From NCBI GenBank assembly GCA_016081115.2, contig JABTTQ020000318.1:124030-188029 (forward strand): 64,000 nucleotides of DNA. Direction: 5' to 3'. Positions 22,609-35,170 of this stretch are shown here, piece by piece (within the stretch, counting starts at the first letter, position 1; each line of letters starts with the position of its first letter). The translations under genes were made by a program, and so were the position numbers. This DNA is from Rehmannia glutinosa (lineage: Eukaryota; Streptophyta; Magnoliopsida; Lamiales; Orobanchaceae). Under the pieces are notes generated by a model, which had not been told where the DNA came from, ran no database searches, and saw only the letters and a list, made by a program, of their open reading frames with translations.

Positions 22609-22722
22609 AGCTCAGTCTCATTTCCTCTGTTGTCGTTAAGATTGGAGCTTTTTTGAGACTGAGCTTTTTTTTTTAAAAAAAAAGGTAAAAAATCTCCAAT
22701 CTTAACAACAACAGAGGAAAAC
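22609..22722. repeat. Nested inverted repeats (hairpins)
   Basis: agctcagtctca (from 22609) pairs with tgagactgagct (to about 22667). The enclosed tttcctctgttgtcgttaag...ggag also pairs with ctccaatcttaacaacaaca...gaggaaa at about 22694-22722. Two competing hairpins share one arm. Confidence 0.75.
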
Positions 22723-23181
22723 ACAAAAATGAAATTCAGTGGGAACTCAAAAGCAAACATCGAATAATTTAGATGCGGACCAATAGCCGGGAAAATTCGA
22801 GGGCGAAGGGAAAAATTAATTACCAAGAGACGAGAAAATTCAAGAATCAATAGAAAAATTGAATGGCTACACTTCGACGTCAATCGGAGCCCCGCCTGCT
22901 TCAGACGACAATAAGCGATTGTAGTCCAGTGAGTCAGGGCCTGAAGTAATTTCCTATGCAAACAAAGTGTTTCAGGGCAATAAAGTTAGTTTTGGGTTAA
23001 CAGCTCATGTGCAGACCAAACATATTGTTAACACGGGTGGTTTTTTTTGGATATTAAGGCATCATAAAAGAAGTCTGCTCATACTAAAATGGGAAATCAA
23101 GTGTCCGTTGCACTAGGATTGCAACAAAGTGAAAAAGATTTAAAGCCAATGGCCAATGTAATTCAACCGAATGGTAGTGAT

Positions 23182-24707
23182 TGTAAGTCCAAGCGGCTAC
23201 GATAATCTAGAGGGGGGGTGAATAGATTATCTCCATCTTTTCGATTTCGCCCTCTTTTTCCAACCGAATGCTCAAAGATAATAACAAATGTGCGGAATGT
23301 AAACAACACACGTCGATTTAAAGAGGTTCAACCCACCTAGGGCCTAATCCTCTACCACCCCAAAGATATCCAGGGATGGATTTGAAAAGAAAAAAAGATT
23401 TTATTAATAATTACCAAAATTATTACAACAAAATCTTACACCAACACCTTGAAGAGCACCACACTCTTCTTCAACACCACCTTTGAGATTACCACAATCT
23501 CACTTGAAGATTACCACAATCTCCAAACGGCACCTTGTGAAGATTACCACAATCTTCACCCTTGAAGAGCACCACACTCTTCAACACCTCAACAAGAATA
23601 TTACCACAATCTTCTTACACCTATCACCTAGATCACCCAAGTGTGTTCTTACCACAAGAACACTCACAAGGATATCTTGTGTTTGAATGACGACCACAAA
23701 TTCAAGATTACAACTCGATAATTGATAATACAATAGAGTGCAAGTGTAATCAAGAATAGCCTAGACCTCAAAAATGTGAAAGTGAATAGCTAGGCAAATT
23801 ACAACAAGAAATAAGACAATGTAAGAACAAATGTATTCTTGAGTGTATCTTGTTGTGTTGTAGTTTTCTCTCTTGTTGTGTTGCTTCAATTTTTCCTCTA
23901 TTTATAGAAGATGTCTTGTACATGATAGGCTCCTCTTGGGGACATGAATTCTGTAAAAATTGCAAGACAATTGAAGAAAAGAGTGTTAGAAACCAATCCC
24001 ACAATTTAGGGAAAAGATCATCTGCACAGACAACGGTTAGAATTTTTCTGTCAAACTTGAGCGGACCGTCGCACACAAATAGACGTTAGAAAATGAGAAA
24101 ACACATTTACACGGCCGGTCGACGGGGTCCGGCCGGTCGACCCTATGTCCAAATGTCGGCCGAAAGCGAGAACCAAAAACGAGTCCGAAAGTTACATTTG
24201 AGAAAATGCTCCCAGTCACGGTCACCCGCCCGGCCGACCGGTCGACCTACGGTCGACGCCTGGCCGGTCCGGTCGACCACACCGGTCTACCACCCTGTTG
24301 ACCGGTCAACCACCCCTTTTTTCAGCAAATAGCTTATTCACTATTTTTCACAATTTTCAGGTACGGGATGCCCTATAGGGCGACCGATTGGCCTCAAAAC
24401 AAAAGTATTGTCCAATTTTATATTGAAAATAAACTTCAAGAAATACTCCAAAAAATAGTAAAAATATTTTAGACCGATCGGGAGTATTAGGACAATATTT
24501 TAGAACCATTGTTTTGGTGTAAAAACACATTAACACAAAATCATCAAAAGTGTTGTCCAATTTATATCGAAAATAAACTTGTAGAAATACTCCGGAAAAT
24601 ATTAAAACCATTTTAAATCATTTAGGAGTATTTGGACAACCTTTAAAAACATTGTTTTGGTATAAAAACAAAATCATCAAAATCATGATAAAATCATTTA
24701 TCAAACA
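23182..24707 (-). repeat. 3' LTR of the Copia element
   Basis: 1526 bp, TG...CA. It is almost identical to 29501-31023 except for a cluster of differences at 24025-24300, where a GC-rich tract repeats ccggtcgacc-type motifs. Single-base indels are scattered elsewhere. Confidence 0.9.
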
Positions 24708-27700
24708 ATCTCCCCCTTTTTGATGATTACAAACCAAAACTATTTTAACGAGGTCGATTTTGAAAACAAAACATTTTTACCGGTAAAAAGGAACTTTCCG
24801 TTGTGAGCGACAACATTCCACGCAATATAATCACAATGATGGGAGTAGAGATATTCAAACACATATAGCAAATGCTCCCCCTATCAACATGCACAACAAG
24901 AGTTATATAGAAGCAACTTAATCAAAAGCTAAAGGCTTAGCTTTTCAATATTGAGCTTAAGTATCAAAACTTAAAAGCTCCCCCTGTCAAAGAGACATCG
25001 TTAGAAACATATATAGGTCCATACTACAACTAATGGACTAAGAAACATATACAACCACAATATACCAAGAGTGGACAAAATATGATCCACAACTTATGAC
25101 TTTCAATAGCCACAACATGACTTTCAATAGCCGCAACTTATAGCTTCTTTTCGTTGAGCTTTTCTTAGCTTCTTTGAGCTAAAGAGCTTATAACCTATTT
25201 CTCCCCTTTGGAATCATCAAAAAGAATGTTAGCACGATAAATACATCATATATTCATATCAAAGAGCACAACTAAACCGATGTATCGAGCTATTTGAGCA
25301 TTGAAACTTATAAACCAAATAGGAGGGAAAAGTCGAATCATACGACTTGTAGAGGTTTATGAAAACTCATTTGATAAGCAAAACATGATCTCTATAAATG
25401 TATAAGACTTTTGAAATCGAGAGAATCATGTAGGTGATGAATTTTTCATTGAAACGTTTTATCGAACACTTGGCGGGCGTCAAAAATAGAAAAAGTTATA
25501 TATAGCCCTTGTAAATGAAATCAAGCCAAGTTTTTCATCACCAAATACAATATAACAAATATCATTCATCAACAATCAATAAGCTCATCACAAACATATA
25601 TGAATTACATCAAGAAAAATACATATAAGCCACAAACTCAAGGGTTCAACCCAATTGAGCTAAAGATAGTGAAATTCTTACCATTCAATCGGTAAAGTTG
25701 AGCAATGATGATGATAACCGAGCTAGATAATCCCCAAAATATAAAATATATGCAATAAAACAAGTTTGGAGTGAAATTTGTGTGCAATTTGCGAAAGGGA
25801 CGAAAAATGGACATAATAAGCCAAAATGGCGAAATCCGGAAACGTAACTATTTTTAGCCAAAAAAGGGCGGAGGTCCAGGGCATGGGCGCCGGTCGAGCT
25901 AGTGGGCGACGGTCGGTATTAAAGCCTGGCATTGTTATGGTTTTTTGAAAAATCCGACGTTTTATCCAAAAATCCGATTTTTCGCCCCTAAGTTTTAAAA
26001 ACGTGCAAAATGCAAACGTAGACCTCATTCAATATACATTATGTTATAATCAAGCTCGAAATGAGGTAAAATACTCGGCGGTTAACGATCAAAGAGTCCG
26101 CGAGTTATCCTTGAGACGGAATTAAACACATCTCAAGTTTTTTTGTTAAAAATCACAATCCCTAAAAAATATATCGAATCTCAATATGTTTAGTTCGATT
26201 ATGACGAACCAAATGAATAACCTTATAATAGATACCAAACTTGTTATCCCGAAAAAAATAAGAACGTTTTAAAGCTTTGGATACAACAAGTCATAAGAAG
26301 AAGTGCCTTTCAAATATTTGAAAATTTCTTTTAATAGCACTTTAATGAGATTCGTTGGGATAGTTTTTGAAGTCGAGCATATAGACATAAGGCATATGGA
26401 ATGTCGAGTCTATAGGAATAATACAAGAAAACATACCTCGAATTTGTTTGTCGGCCGATATGCCTTTCTCAACCTTTGTCAATCTTTAGCCATAGAGGTT
26501 GAGATGGTTCTTCTTCCTTCAATGCTTAACTCCTTCAAGAGTTCTTATATAACCATCTTCTTGGCATTGAATAATTTGTAGTCCAAGCAAGAAATTGAGC
26601 TCCCCCATCATTCTCATCTCAAGTTCACCTAGTATCAACTTAGAAAAACATATCTTGCACAAATATTCATTAGTAGCACCATTATCAACAAAAATTTGCA
26701 CAAGTAAACAACCTTGCCCTTTTTCAAAACAAGAAGTGTAGTATCAACTTTACCTTTTGTAAAATCATTTTGCAAAAATAGCTAAGTCTATCAATTGTAC
26801 AAAGAATCATTTGGCCTAAAATTTTAGACTCCGATAGACTTATATTTGAATAAAACCGTTTAGAAAGTTGGATTTAACATCCATTTGGTAAAGCTTGAAA
26901 TTTTCTTTAAAACAAGAATGGGCAAGTAAAATGCAAATAGCTACTAAATGTGCTATGAGTGCAAATGTTACAACAAAATTAATTACCTTCTTCTTGAAAA
27001 TACCTTCGAGCTACTAACCTCGCCTTAGTTCGACCAATGTTGCCTTGGTCATCGAGTTTGTTAGGAATACCCTTTTTGTCTTCTTCATCACTATCATCAT
27101 AGGCCATCCAATTGATCTAAGGTGTTCATAATAGAACATTTACATCCAAATATTTTGAGGTAACTAATATTTGGAGTTCTTCATTTCTCATCTACACACC
27201 TTAACAAACTCATTACCGGCATCACTTATATAAGCAAGAAAAAATAGTCCAAGTGTAAAAACATGCCTCAATCATCAATCACAAAAATATCTTGCATAAG
27301 AGCATAGTAGGAATAGACACTATATATATAGACCATGAAGCAATAAACACATACTATGCATTTAGAAGATCATCAAGAGTCTAATAAATCATGCAAGTTC
27401 AAATAAGCTTAAGAAAGCTACAAAAGGTCTCTTTTGAAATTTGAAAATCCGAAAGCATATAGTTGAGACCTTATTTAAAAGAAGTATTTGAACAAGAGTT
27501 GATACGGCAAATATGTGCAATCAAATATCGAATAGTGCCTTTCAAAAAATCTAAAAATCCTCTTAATGGCACTTGTATGAAATACTATAAAAAACAAGCG
27601 CATAGGCACATGGCAATACATATATCGAGTCTATAAGAGTAAGAATAACACAAGTAAACGTACCTCGATAATTTATGCCTTTCTTGACAAATAATGACGT

Positions 27701-28349
27701 AAATGGCCATTTGTGAAAATATGTAAATCCTACACAATTCTTAAAACATATCTAGCACAAATCATAATAAAAGTGTAGGCTAAGAGATATCACAAGTAAG
27801 CTCATGCCATAAAAATCCATAAAAGAAGATAACACACCTTAGTCTACAAAAATGCACAAGAGTTTTAAAAACATCATATAAGGTCTTCTTTTAAAAATAT
27901 TTTAAAAGCACAAGTATATATTGAAGACCTTAATTAAAAAATAAATATTTGAAAACTCATTTTGCAATTAAGACACAAATAAAAGCATGCATAATAACAA
28001 AATAAAATGCATATTCAAATAGGGAGATACGGGTTACCAATTACGCCATTTCCATGGGTTGTGTCGTTCCCATTGTTGATGATATCTTCCCTTGAAAAGT
28101 CACTTTGTTGATGATGACTTCTTTGATTGCACCATTTCCAAGGTTTGTTGCTTTCCCATTGTTGAAAGTCTCTTCTTCTTTGAAAATCATCTTGTTGATG
28201 ATGTCTTTGCCATTTCAAGGATTGTGTTCTTCCCATTTTTGATTATACCCTCTTCTTGAAATTGGCTTTGTCGAAAATAGTTTCTCCTTCTTTGATCAAA
28301 TGAAACGGTCATTTGATGTCTTCTTGGTGGTATAAATTTTCTACGATCA
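24708..28349 (-). pseudogene. Decayed Copia interior with reverse-transcriptase traces
   Basis: On the - strand, 26519-26701 reads FVDNGATNEYLCKICFSKLI then MMGELNFLLGLQI. This is the Copia reverse transcriptase signature (normally FVDDIIFGATN...GELNFFLGLQI) with a small deletion removing the catalytic DD. Near 27000-27060 the - strand resembles the DDQGN...RTKARLVARRY stretch just upstream in pol. No intact protease, integrase or RNase H was found. The rest is AT-rich decay. Confidence 0.6.
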
Positions 28350-29479
28350 TTATTTACGGGTACCTAATATGACATTGTTTTGTGGTACCCTTATGTGTTT
28401 GGGTCCTTTGGGATTAGTCTTGAGACTTTTAGGTCTCCAACAATAATTGGAGCTATTTCTAGCCCGACAAGTATTTACCGTATGACCCTTTTTACCGCAA
28501 TAAAAGCATGTAATAATTCTAGGAGCATAATGACCAACGTGCTTAGAGACTTGATTCCTTTTCATGTGATTGACACCCTTAGGCTTATGATCAAGTTCTA
28601 GTTTGAATTATCACAACAATCAACAATATTGGTCATCTTATCGGTTTCAAGTTGGATTTAGATAAATCATTTTTCAAGCAATTTATATCCTCAACAAGAG
28701 TACTATTTTCTTTCTCAAGGTTTCTAACCTTGTCAAGAGTGGTGGTGTGAGCACATGATAGTGATTCATAGGAAGTAAATAAACTATCCTTATCATTCTT
28801 TAAAACAATGAATTCCTTTTTCAAATTTTTGTATTTAACAAGTAAGTTTTGGAATTCATCTTGTAGCTCATCATAATCATTTTGCAAGTCACTATATTCA
28901 TTTTGCAATTCATTGTCATAAGAAGTAGAGGGTTTAGAACTTACCTCGTTTTCTTCTTCGATGCCCATGAGGCATTGTTCAACTTGTTCATCATGGGAGG
29001 TTGTAGAAGGCTTATACCATGTTGTTGAATTTGATGTTGTGTCCATTTGTGAAGTAGATGCTTTTGAGTTGCTCCTTTCATTTGCATATACTTCATAGAT
29101 GGCTTCTAATTTTGCCATACTTCATGTGCCGATTCGAATACCTACAACATGATCAAATTCCAAAGTGGTAAGTGAACAATGTAAAATATTAAGAGCTTTA
29201 CCATTTAAGGAGATGATTTTCTTTCTCTTCATCATTGAGCTTTTTGAAGCCTTTTGAGGTGTGTGGTGTATCTTTCATCGGAATGGATTCTCCATTGATG
29301 ACGGTGTTCCAAATATCGAACCCGCAACCTTGTAAATAGCATTCCATTCTTTCTTTCCAAACTATAAAATTTTTGGAATCAAACCGAGGTGGCTTGGTGG
29401 TGGAGGTGCCGGATAGATGAGCTTCGTTAAGTAGCGTCGATCGTTTCTCTTCACTCGCGATGTGAAACGAGCTTGCCAA
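28350..29479 (-). pseudogene. Copia gag, broken into pieces
   Basis: Three pieces in order on the - strand. 29479-29198 opens MASSFHIASEEKRSTLLNEA and contains PPRFDSKNFIVWKERMECYL, the usual Copia gag start. 29118-28633 is an acidic, coiled-coil-like middle (LQNEYSDLQNDYDELQDEFQ). 28565-28350 holds a CCHC zinc knuckle, CFYCGKKGHTVNTC. Stops or frameshifts separate them. In an intact element this would form the virus-like particle and package RNA. Confidence 0.8.
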
Positions 29480-29500
29480 AGAGTTTGGCTCGATACCACT

Positions 29501-31023
29501 TGTAAGTCAAGCGGCTCACGATAATCTAGAGGGGGTGAATAGATTATCTCCATCTTTTCGATTTCGCCCTCTTTTTCCAACCGAATGCTCAAAGATAATA
29601 ACAAATGTGCGGAATGTAAACAACACACGTCGATTTAAAGAGGTTCAACCCACCTAGGGCCTAATCCTCTACCACCCCAAAGATATCAGGGATGGATTTG
29701 AAAAGAGAAAAAAAGATTTTATTAATAATTACCAAAATTATTACAACAAAATCTTACACCAACACCTTGAAGAGCACCACACTCTTCTTCAACACCACCT
29801 TTGAGATTACCACAATCTCACTTGAAGATTACCACAATCTCCAACGGCACCTTGTGAAGATTACCACAATCTTCACCCTTGAAGAGCACCACACTCTTCA
29901 ACACCTCAACAAGAATATTACCACAATCTTCTTACACCTATCACCTAGATCACCCAAGTGTGTTCTTACCACAAGAACACTCACAAGGATATCTTGTGTT
30001 TGAATGACGACCACAAATTCAAGATTACAACTCGATAATTGATAATACAATAGAGTGCAAGTGTAATCAAGAATAGCCTAGACCTCAAAAATGTGAAAGT
30101 GAATAGCTAGGCAAATTACAACAAGAAATAAGACAATGTAAGAACAAATGTATTCTTGAGTGTATCTTGTTGTGTTGTAGTTTTCTCTCTTGTTGTGTTG
30201 CTTCAATTTTTCCTCTATTTATAGAAGATGTCTTGTACATGATAGGCTCCTCTTGGGGACATGAATTCGTAAAAAATTGCAAGACAATTGAAGAAAAGAG
30301 TGTTAGAAACCAATCCCACAATTTAGGGAAAAGCATCTTCACGCATGTGGTTAGAATTTTTTTTGTCAAACTTGTATGCGGCCGTCGCACACAAATAGAC
30401 GCGTTAGAAAATGAGAAAACACATTTACAGGCGGCGTCGGTCCGGAGTCAATTTTATGTCCGAAATGTCGGCCGGTCGAAAGCGGAACCAAAAACGAGTC
30501 CGAAAGTTCATTTGAGAAAATGCTCCAGTCACGGTAACCGGCCGACCGGGCCGACCGACCGACCGGTCGACGCCTTGGCCGATCGCCGGTCGACCGCACC
30601 GGTCTACCACCCTGTTGACCGGTCAACCACCCTTTTTTCAGCAAATAGCTTATTCACTATTTTTCACAATTTTCAGGTACGGGATGCCCTATGGGGCGAC
30701 CGATTGGCCTCAAAACAAAAGTATTGTCCAATTTTATATTGAAAATAAACTTCAAGAAATACTCCAAAAAATAGTAAAAATATTTTAGACCGATCGGGAG
30801 TATTAGGACAATATTTTAGAACCATTGTTTTGGTGTAAAAACACATTAACACAAAATCATCAAAAGTGTTGTCCAATTTATATCGAAAATAAACTTGTAG
30901 AAATACTCCGGAAAATATTAAAACCATTTTAAATCATTTAGGAGTATTTGGACAACCTTTAAAAACATTGTTTTGGTATAAAAACAAAATCATCAAAATC
31001 ATGATAAAATCATTTATCAAACA
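29501..31023 (-). repeat. 5' LTR of the Copia element
   Basis: 1523 bp, TG...CA, next to the primer-binding site. It should contain the element's promoter. It matches the other LTR closely, which points to a young insertion. Confidence 0.9.
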
Positions 31024-31948
31024 GTGATGATGCATCGTCATCCATGGTACTCGACAAATTGGAATATTATTACGTGGATCCAGTGAGCAATCAGAACAAA
31101 TTTGCTAACACTCATTGGATAGATATTTTTAAGGAAATACAGGTAAGAGAGATGATTGGCCTATTTACAAATAATTTTGTGTAGGAATAATCAAGAAGCC
31201 CATATTAAAGCATAGGTGTGTTTTGATACTCCATTTTGTATAGCATGTAATGTTCGTGAAACATTTGTTTGTAAAGGAGACATACATAATTCTTGTATAT
31301 TTAGGTTAATAGTTAACATGAATACATATGATCATTTGTATTTGTGAAAGGTAATTTGGTGAGGATTTTGAACAAGTATGATCATAATCAATATTATTAC
31401 ATTGGAAGAGTTGAGTGAGAGCCATTTGCAGAACATACATTTCTCTTATGTGATAGCTTAAGAGGGTGGCTTTTTAGCCATAAGCTATCATTTGGCTAAG
31501 TCTCTTGAGAAGAAGCAGAAGTACCTTGGATTGTACGGGCAGACTTCTATGGCTAAACTCGGAGTTCCACTTAATAAACAACTTGATTTTCACTAGGTTA
31601 GAAGTAAACTCATAGTTTATTTATTTGATTTTATTTATTTTGTTGGGTTTTGTCCGGCCTCTTTCTTTTTTCCCGAGCACTTGATTTTGAATGTTACTGC
31701 TATTGTGAGTTTTGTTTTCATTTATCTAATCTTGGGGGAGGGTTTGGCCGACATGCATTTGTTTAGCATATTCATCCCCGGATTCTAAAGTTTACTCATA
31801 GTGGTAAATTAGGATTGATTTATTTATGATAAACGCATTTTTTGTGGAGGTGGTTCAGGGGCTGAGGGAATTGGAGCACCAGAGTTCCAACGAGATTCTG
31901 GTGTTGATTAAGAATAGCGAGTTTGTCAAGAATTTCAAATCAAGCTTG

Positions 31949-34900
31949 GTACATTTCCAGTTTGTTTTCCTAGGTATTTTTTGTTCAAGAATGTTTCCCT
32001 GGTTAGTTTATTTGGATTTATACATGTTTTTCTGCTATTCTAAATTTTAGTCTATCCAGTCGAAATACCTTTTACTATAAGTTGCGAATCAGAGATTGGT
32101 TTTGTAAGAATAAAATTGTTGAATTTTGTATATTTTTCCACGAAATAGTGTAAATTTGGTTTGTAGAATATTGGGTAAAATGATAATACAGAATCCATTG
32201 ACACTTAACTTGCAAAACAAATACTGAATATTTCTACTCTTTGAAGTTGGGAGGGGGGAGGGGGAATGAATGAAAGAGAACCTTTTTTCACCTGCTCATC
32301 AATATCAATGTTGCTGGAATGTAATATGGGGTAGTCTTTAGTGGTTTTAGATTATCTCTTCAGAATATTAGACATGAGCATTTGATTATAGGGAACATGG
32401 TTAACGATTTTTTTTTTTTCTTTGATATTATCTCATCGGCACTCTTATCAGTTAGATAGCCAAAACCATTTGTTTGTTGTCTTTAGTCTTACTATGATGA
32501 TATTTCATGATAATGGCTTGTAATTGGGTTTTGCATTTGCATCTGTTGTGCTGAATGTTTTTGTGAATTTTTTTTTAAATACACAAACCAAATTAAACTA
32601 ACCAAAGGGGTTCTTGTTTCGAGTCGATGGTAACTTAATATTCTGAAAATCAAATTCCTTTGCTATAAACTGATGACATCGAAGAAAAAATCAGCCCGCA
32701 TCGTCTCCAAATGACAGATGTTGCTTTTGGTCAAAATTATTAATGAGATTTCTTTTTTGTGTTTCCCAAGTTCATATTTTGATTCTTGCAGTTAAATTAA
32801 AATATCTTGCTAATATTTGCAAAATGGTATCTTTTGACACATTATCAAAGAATATTTTATGTAAAATCAATTTTCAGATAAGGTTGGAGGTATTTGCATT
32901 ATGTGGATATTGGTGATGTTCACATATATATATTACTTTAATTGAGATTAATTTTTTACAGTTAGTTACCGACTACTAGAGCAAAAGTATTGGTCTTAAA
33001 CATGAGGTAATTATATCGTTGTTGTTGTCTAGATAGTTGGGGAGTGACAATTTTACAATTTGGAACTGAAAGGAAATTTGATGGTGATGATGGTTTTAAA
33101 GGATGGGGGTTAGGACTTTGGTTAGACATTAATACACAGCTTAAAACCTTTTGGCATATTTAATGGTGCTTGAGCAAATAAAATCAAGAGTATGTTCTAA
33201 GATTAGACTTTATAGATTTATATTAATATAATTATGTAATCAAAGTTAAATTATATCGAGTTTGTTAGAAAGTGTGAAGTTATAGAACGATAAGATCCTG
33301 TGTTTAGATTTAGTTATATAATTTATTGGATGCTTCATCCCTGTTTTACCTTTTGAAACAATGATAGAAATTTGTTCAGCTTAGATGAATTAGATTTTAG
33401 TACACTCTATATCTAATCTTTGAGTTCTATGTATATGTATATATATTTCCATTTAAAGTATATTTATGATTATAGTGAACGATCTCATGAGATAGTTAGC
33501 CTAATGTATTGATGTTTATATGGTAATGTTTGACAATTAGATATCTGATGTATGTCTCCTACATTTTGATTTCAACTTTGGTTTGAATGTCTATGATAGA
33601 AAATTGGGTTATCAATGTCAGATTCAGTGACCACAACAAAGAATTGGGCTTCTGTTCCATCCAATTGGAAGAATAACCTCAAATGAAGTATTGTTTTGGG
33701 TGTAGTCCTTTTAGTTTATTTTTAGACCGTTTGGTTATTTTGGTCGTCGTAATGTTTGATTACAAGTGTTGCTTTTTCGAAACATAAGCTCAAGAATTAT
33801 TATGCAAGCACATTATTTGCGGTCAATTTATATATGGAGTTTTATAATTGTGCTAAGTATTTCAAGAATGTAAAATATTATTTATAACAGTTGCTGCTTA
33901 ATCAAAAGAGAACACATACCTAAGGACTTGGTTGATCATGGTCATTGGGTTCAAAAGGTGAGTTACTCCAAAAGCCTTTGTTATATTATCATTAGAATAA
34001 AATGACCATCCTAGAAGGTCTTCTATAGTAATACATGTTACGTTATTCGTGAGTATCAGAATAATAAATGTTTTTGGTGCTTCACTCTTTTCTGATTTGT
34101 GTCAAGACGGAGTAATTTGTGTCAAGACGAATTACTCAACATGCTCCCCTCATTTTAGCACATTGTGGAACCTATTCAAATATGAAGCAAAGAGGGTTGA
34201 GTGTTGTATGCCTATATATTTGTTTTAATTTTGAGTTTCAAAAGGTTTAATGGCATGGATTAGTAAAAGATTAATTGTGCTAACTTATTTCCAATTTTTA
34301 AATGCTCAAAGTGATTGCATTTTGGAACTCAGTGAAACATGACAACATATTTGCAATTATTACATATTCTCTTTTTGAAGTATAATATGTAATTTCAAAA
34401 TTACATGTATCATCTGAACTTAAACTTTCGTTGATAGTTATCTATATTAGTATGATCGCAAAATATTGATCTCAAGCACAAAATTCCTCTTATGTCTTTT
34501 TTATGATATTTAATAAGTTGATAAATTATTGTTATGAATAGTGTATAAAAAGTTGTCAATCAATTGACTTTGACCGTTAGGGAAGAGCCCCCTTTTCTTT
34601 TTCATAGTTGACTTTTGTTTTATTTGTGGTATCAAATTTTAGAGGTGACATAAATTTTTGGAAATGTAAGGATTACAAAGCTTCTTTATAAAAAATAAAC
34701 GTCCATCATTTCGATTGAGATTTTAAGTTATTTTTGTTTTGTTTTTTTATGGTAAGTCTTTTTTTTTTTTTCCTATCAAAGGTTTTTCCCAATGGGTTTT
34801 ACTTTGATAGGTTTTTAAGACCCTTTTTTAAAAAGTTTTAGATCTTGGCATGTTATGAGATTTCATATTTTCTTTTTAATAATATTTTGCATTTATTTAA

Positions 34901-35141
34901 AAAAAAAAAAAAGTAGATGATGTGTTACACAATGTCATGGATCCTAAACAAAAAAATTCACCTAAATTCATTTCTATTACAATTTCATTGTGATTCTATG
35001 ACATGAATTTTGGGTCCGGCTTGTTTTGACTATGTTTCACCTGAATTCTATGATATATATGAATAACTTTTATAATAAAATAAAATAAATAAAATTATAT
35101 CAATAATGTATTTCTAATTAAATTATTAAATTTCTATGGTC
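31949..35141. other. Gene-free 3' half of the third Helitron
   Basis: About 3.2 kb of AT-rich DNA without a convincing reading frame on either strand. Some may be introns of the captured gene. Small low-complexity runs are present: poly(T) near 32410 and 34760, and poly(A) near 34900. No known repeat was recognised until the terminal hairpin. Confidence 0.5.
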
Positions 35142-35170
35142 CACGTGCAACGCACGTGCACTTTACTAGT
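35142..35170 (+). other. 3' terminal hairpin of the third Helitron
   Basis: cacgtgc, loop aac, gcacgtg, then cactttactag and host T. The stem-loop is identical to that at 18222-18238. Confidence 0.8.

Larger units (their letters stand above)
23182..31023 (-). mobile_element. Copia LTR retrotransposon, non-autonomous or decayed
   Basis: Two long terminal repeats, 23182-24707 and 29501-31023, both begin TGTAAGTC and end ATCAAACA. They are flanked by the exact 5-bp duplication gtgat (23177-23181 and 31024-31028). A primer-binding site like initiator-methionine tRNA (tggtatcgagcc, - strand) adjoins the right LTR. A polypurine tract (aaaaagggggagat, - strand) adjoins the left LTR. The element therefore reads on the - strand. 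Long LTRs, this primer site and the gag wording suggest the SIRE/Maximus Copia lineage. Gag is broken and only traces of reverse transcriptase remain. Confidence 0.92.
22863..31948 (+). pseudogene. Captured host-gene fragments inside the third Helitron (unidentified)
   Basis: Exon-like pieces on the + strand. (a) 22863-22945 opens MATLRRQSEPRLLQTTISD and ends at a gtaattt donor. (b) A frame from about 23074 to 23181 with LGLQQSEKDLKPMANVIQPN continues after the Copia element at 31029 as VLDKLEYYYVDPVSNQNKF... and stops at a donor after 31142 (ag/gtaaga). (c) About 31490-31595 contains SLEKKQKYLGLYGQTSMAKL. (d) 31850-31948 contains VVQGLRELEHQSSNEILVLI and ends at a gtacat donor. Non-repetitive codon-like text with splice donors suggests a captured plant gene. 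I do not recognise the protein, and the join between (a) and (b) does not keep frame with any obvious acceptor. Confidence 0.45.
22191..35169 (+). mobile_element. Third Helitron, 13 kb, carrying gene fragments and a Copia insertion
   Basis: The 5' end is TCTATCTCTATCTC... then ctactacttaaaaagtgtga. The 3' end is the stem cacgtgc (35142-35148), loop aac, gcacgtg (35152-35158), then CTAG (35166-35169) and T. The flanking DNA is continuous in the NLR1 copy: ...aatattaattt / ...ttattttcctattcaattta near 2411-2455, against 22190 and 35190 onward here. This supports insertion into the 3' flank of NLR2 after the tandem duplication. Without the 7.8-kb Copia element it would be about 5.1 kb. It has no transposase, so it was moved in trans. 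Confidence 0.75.

Noticed and set aside
22596..22961. 121-residue frame on the - strand in the third Helitron
   Set aside because: It runs through the hairpin and a poly(T) tract. The + strand piece at 22863-22945 with a splice donor looks more coding-like.
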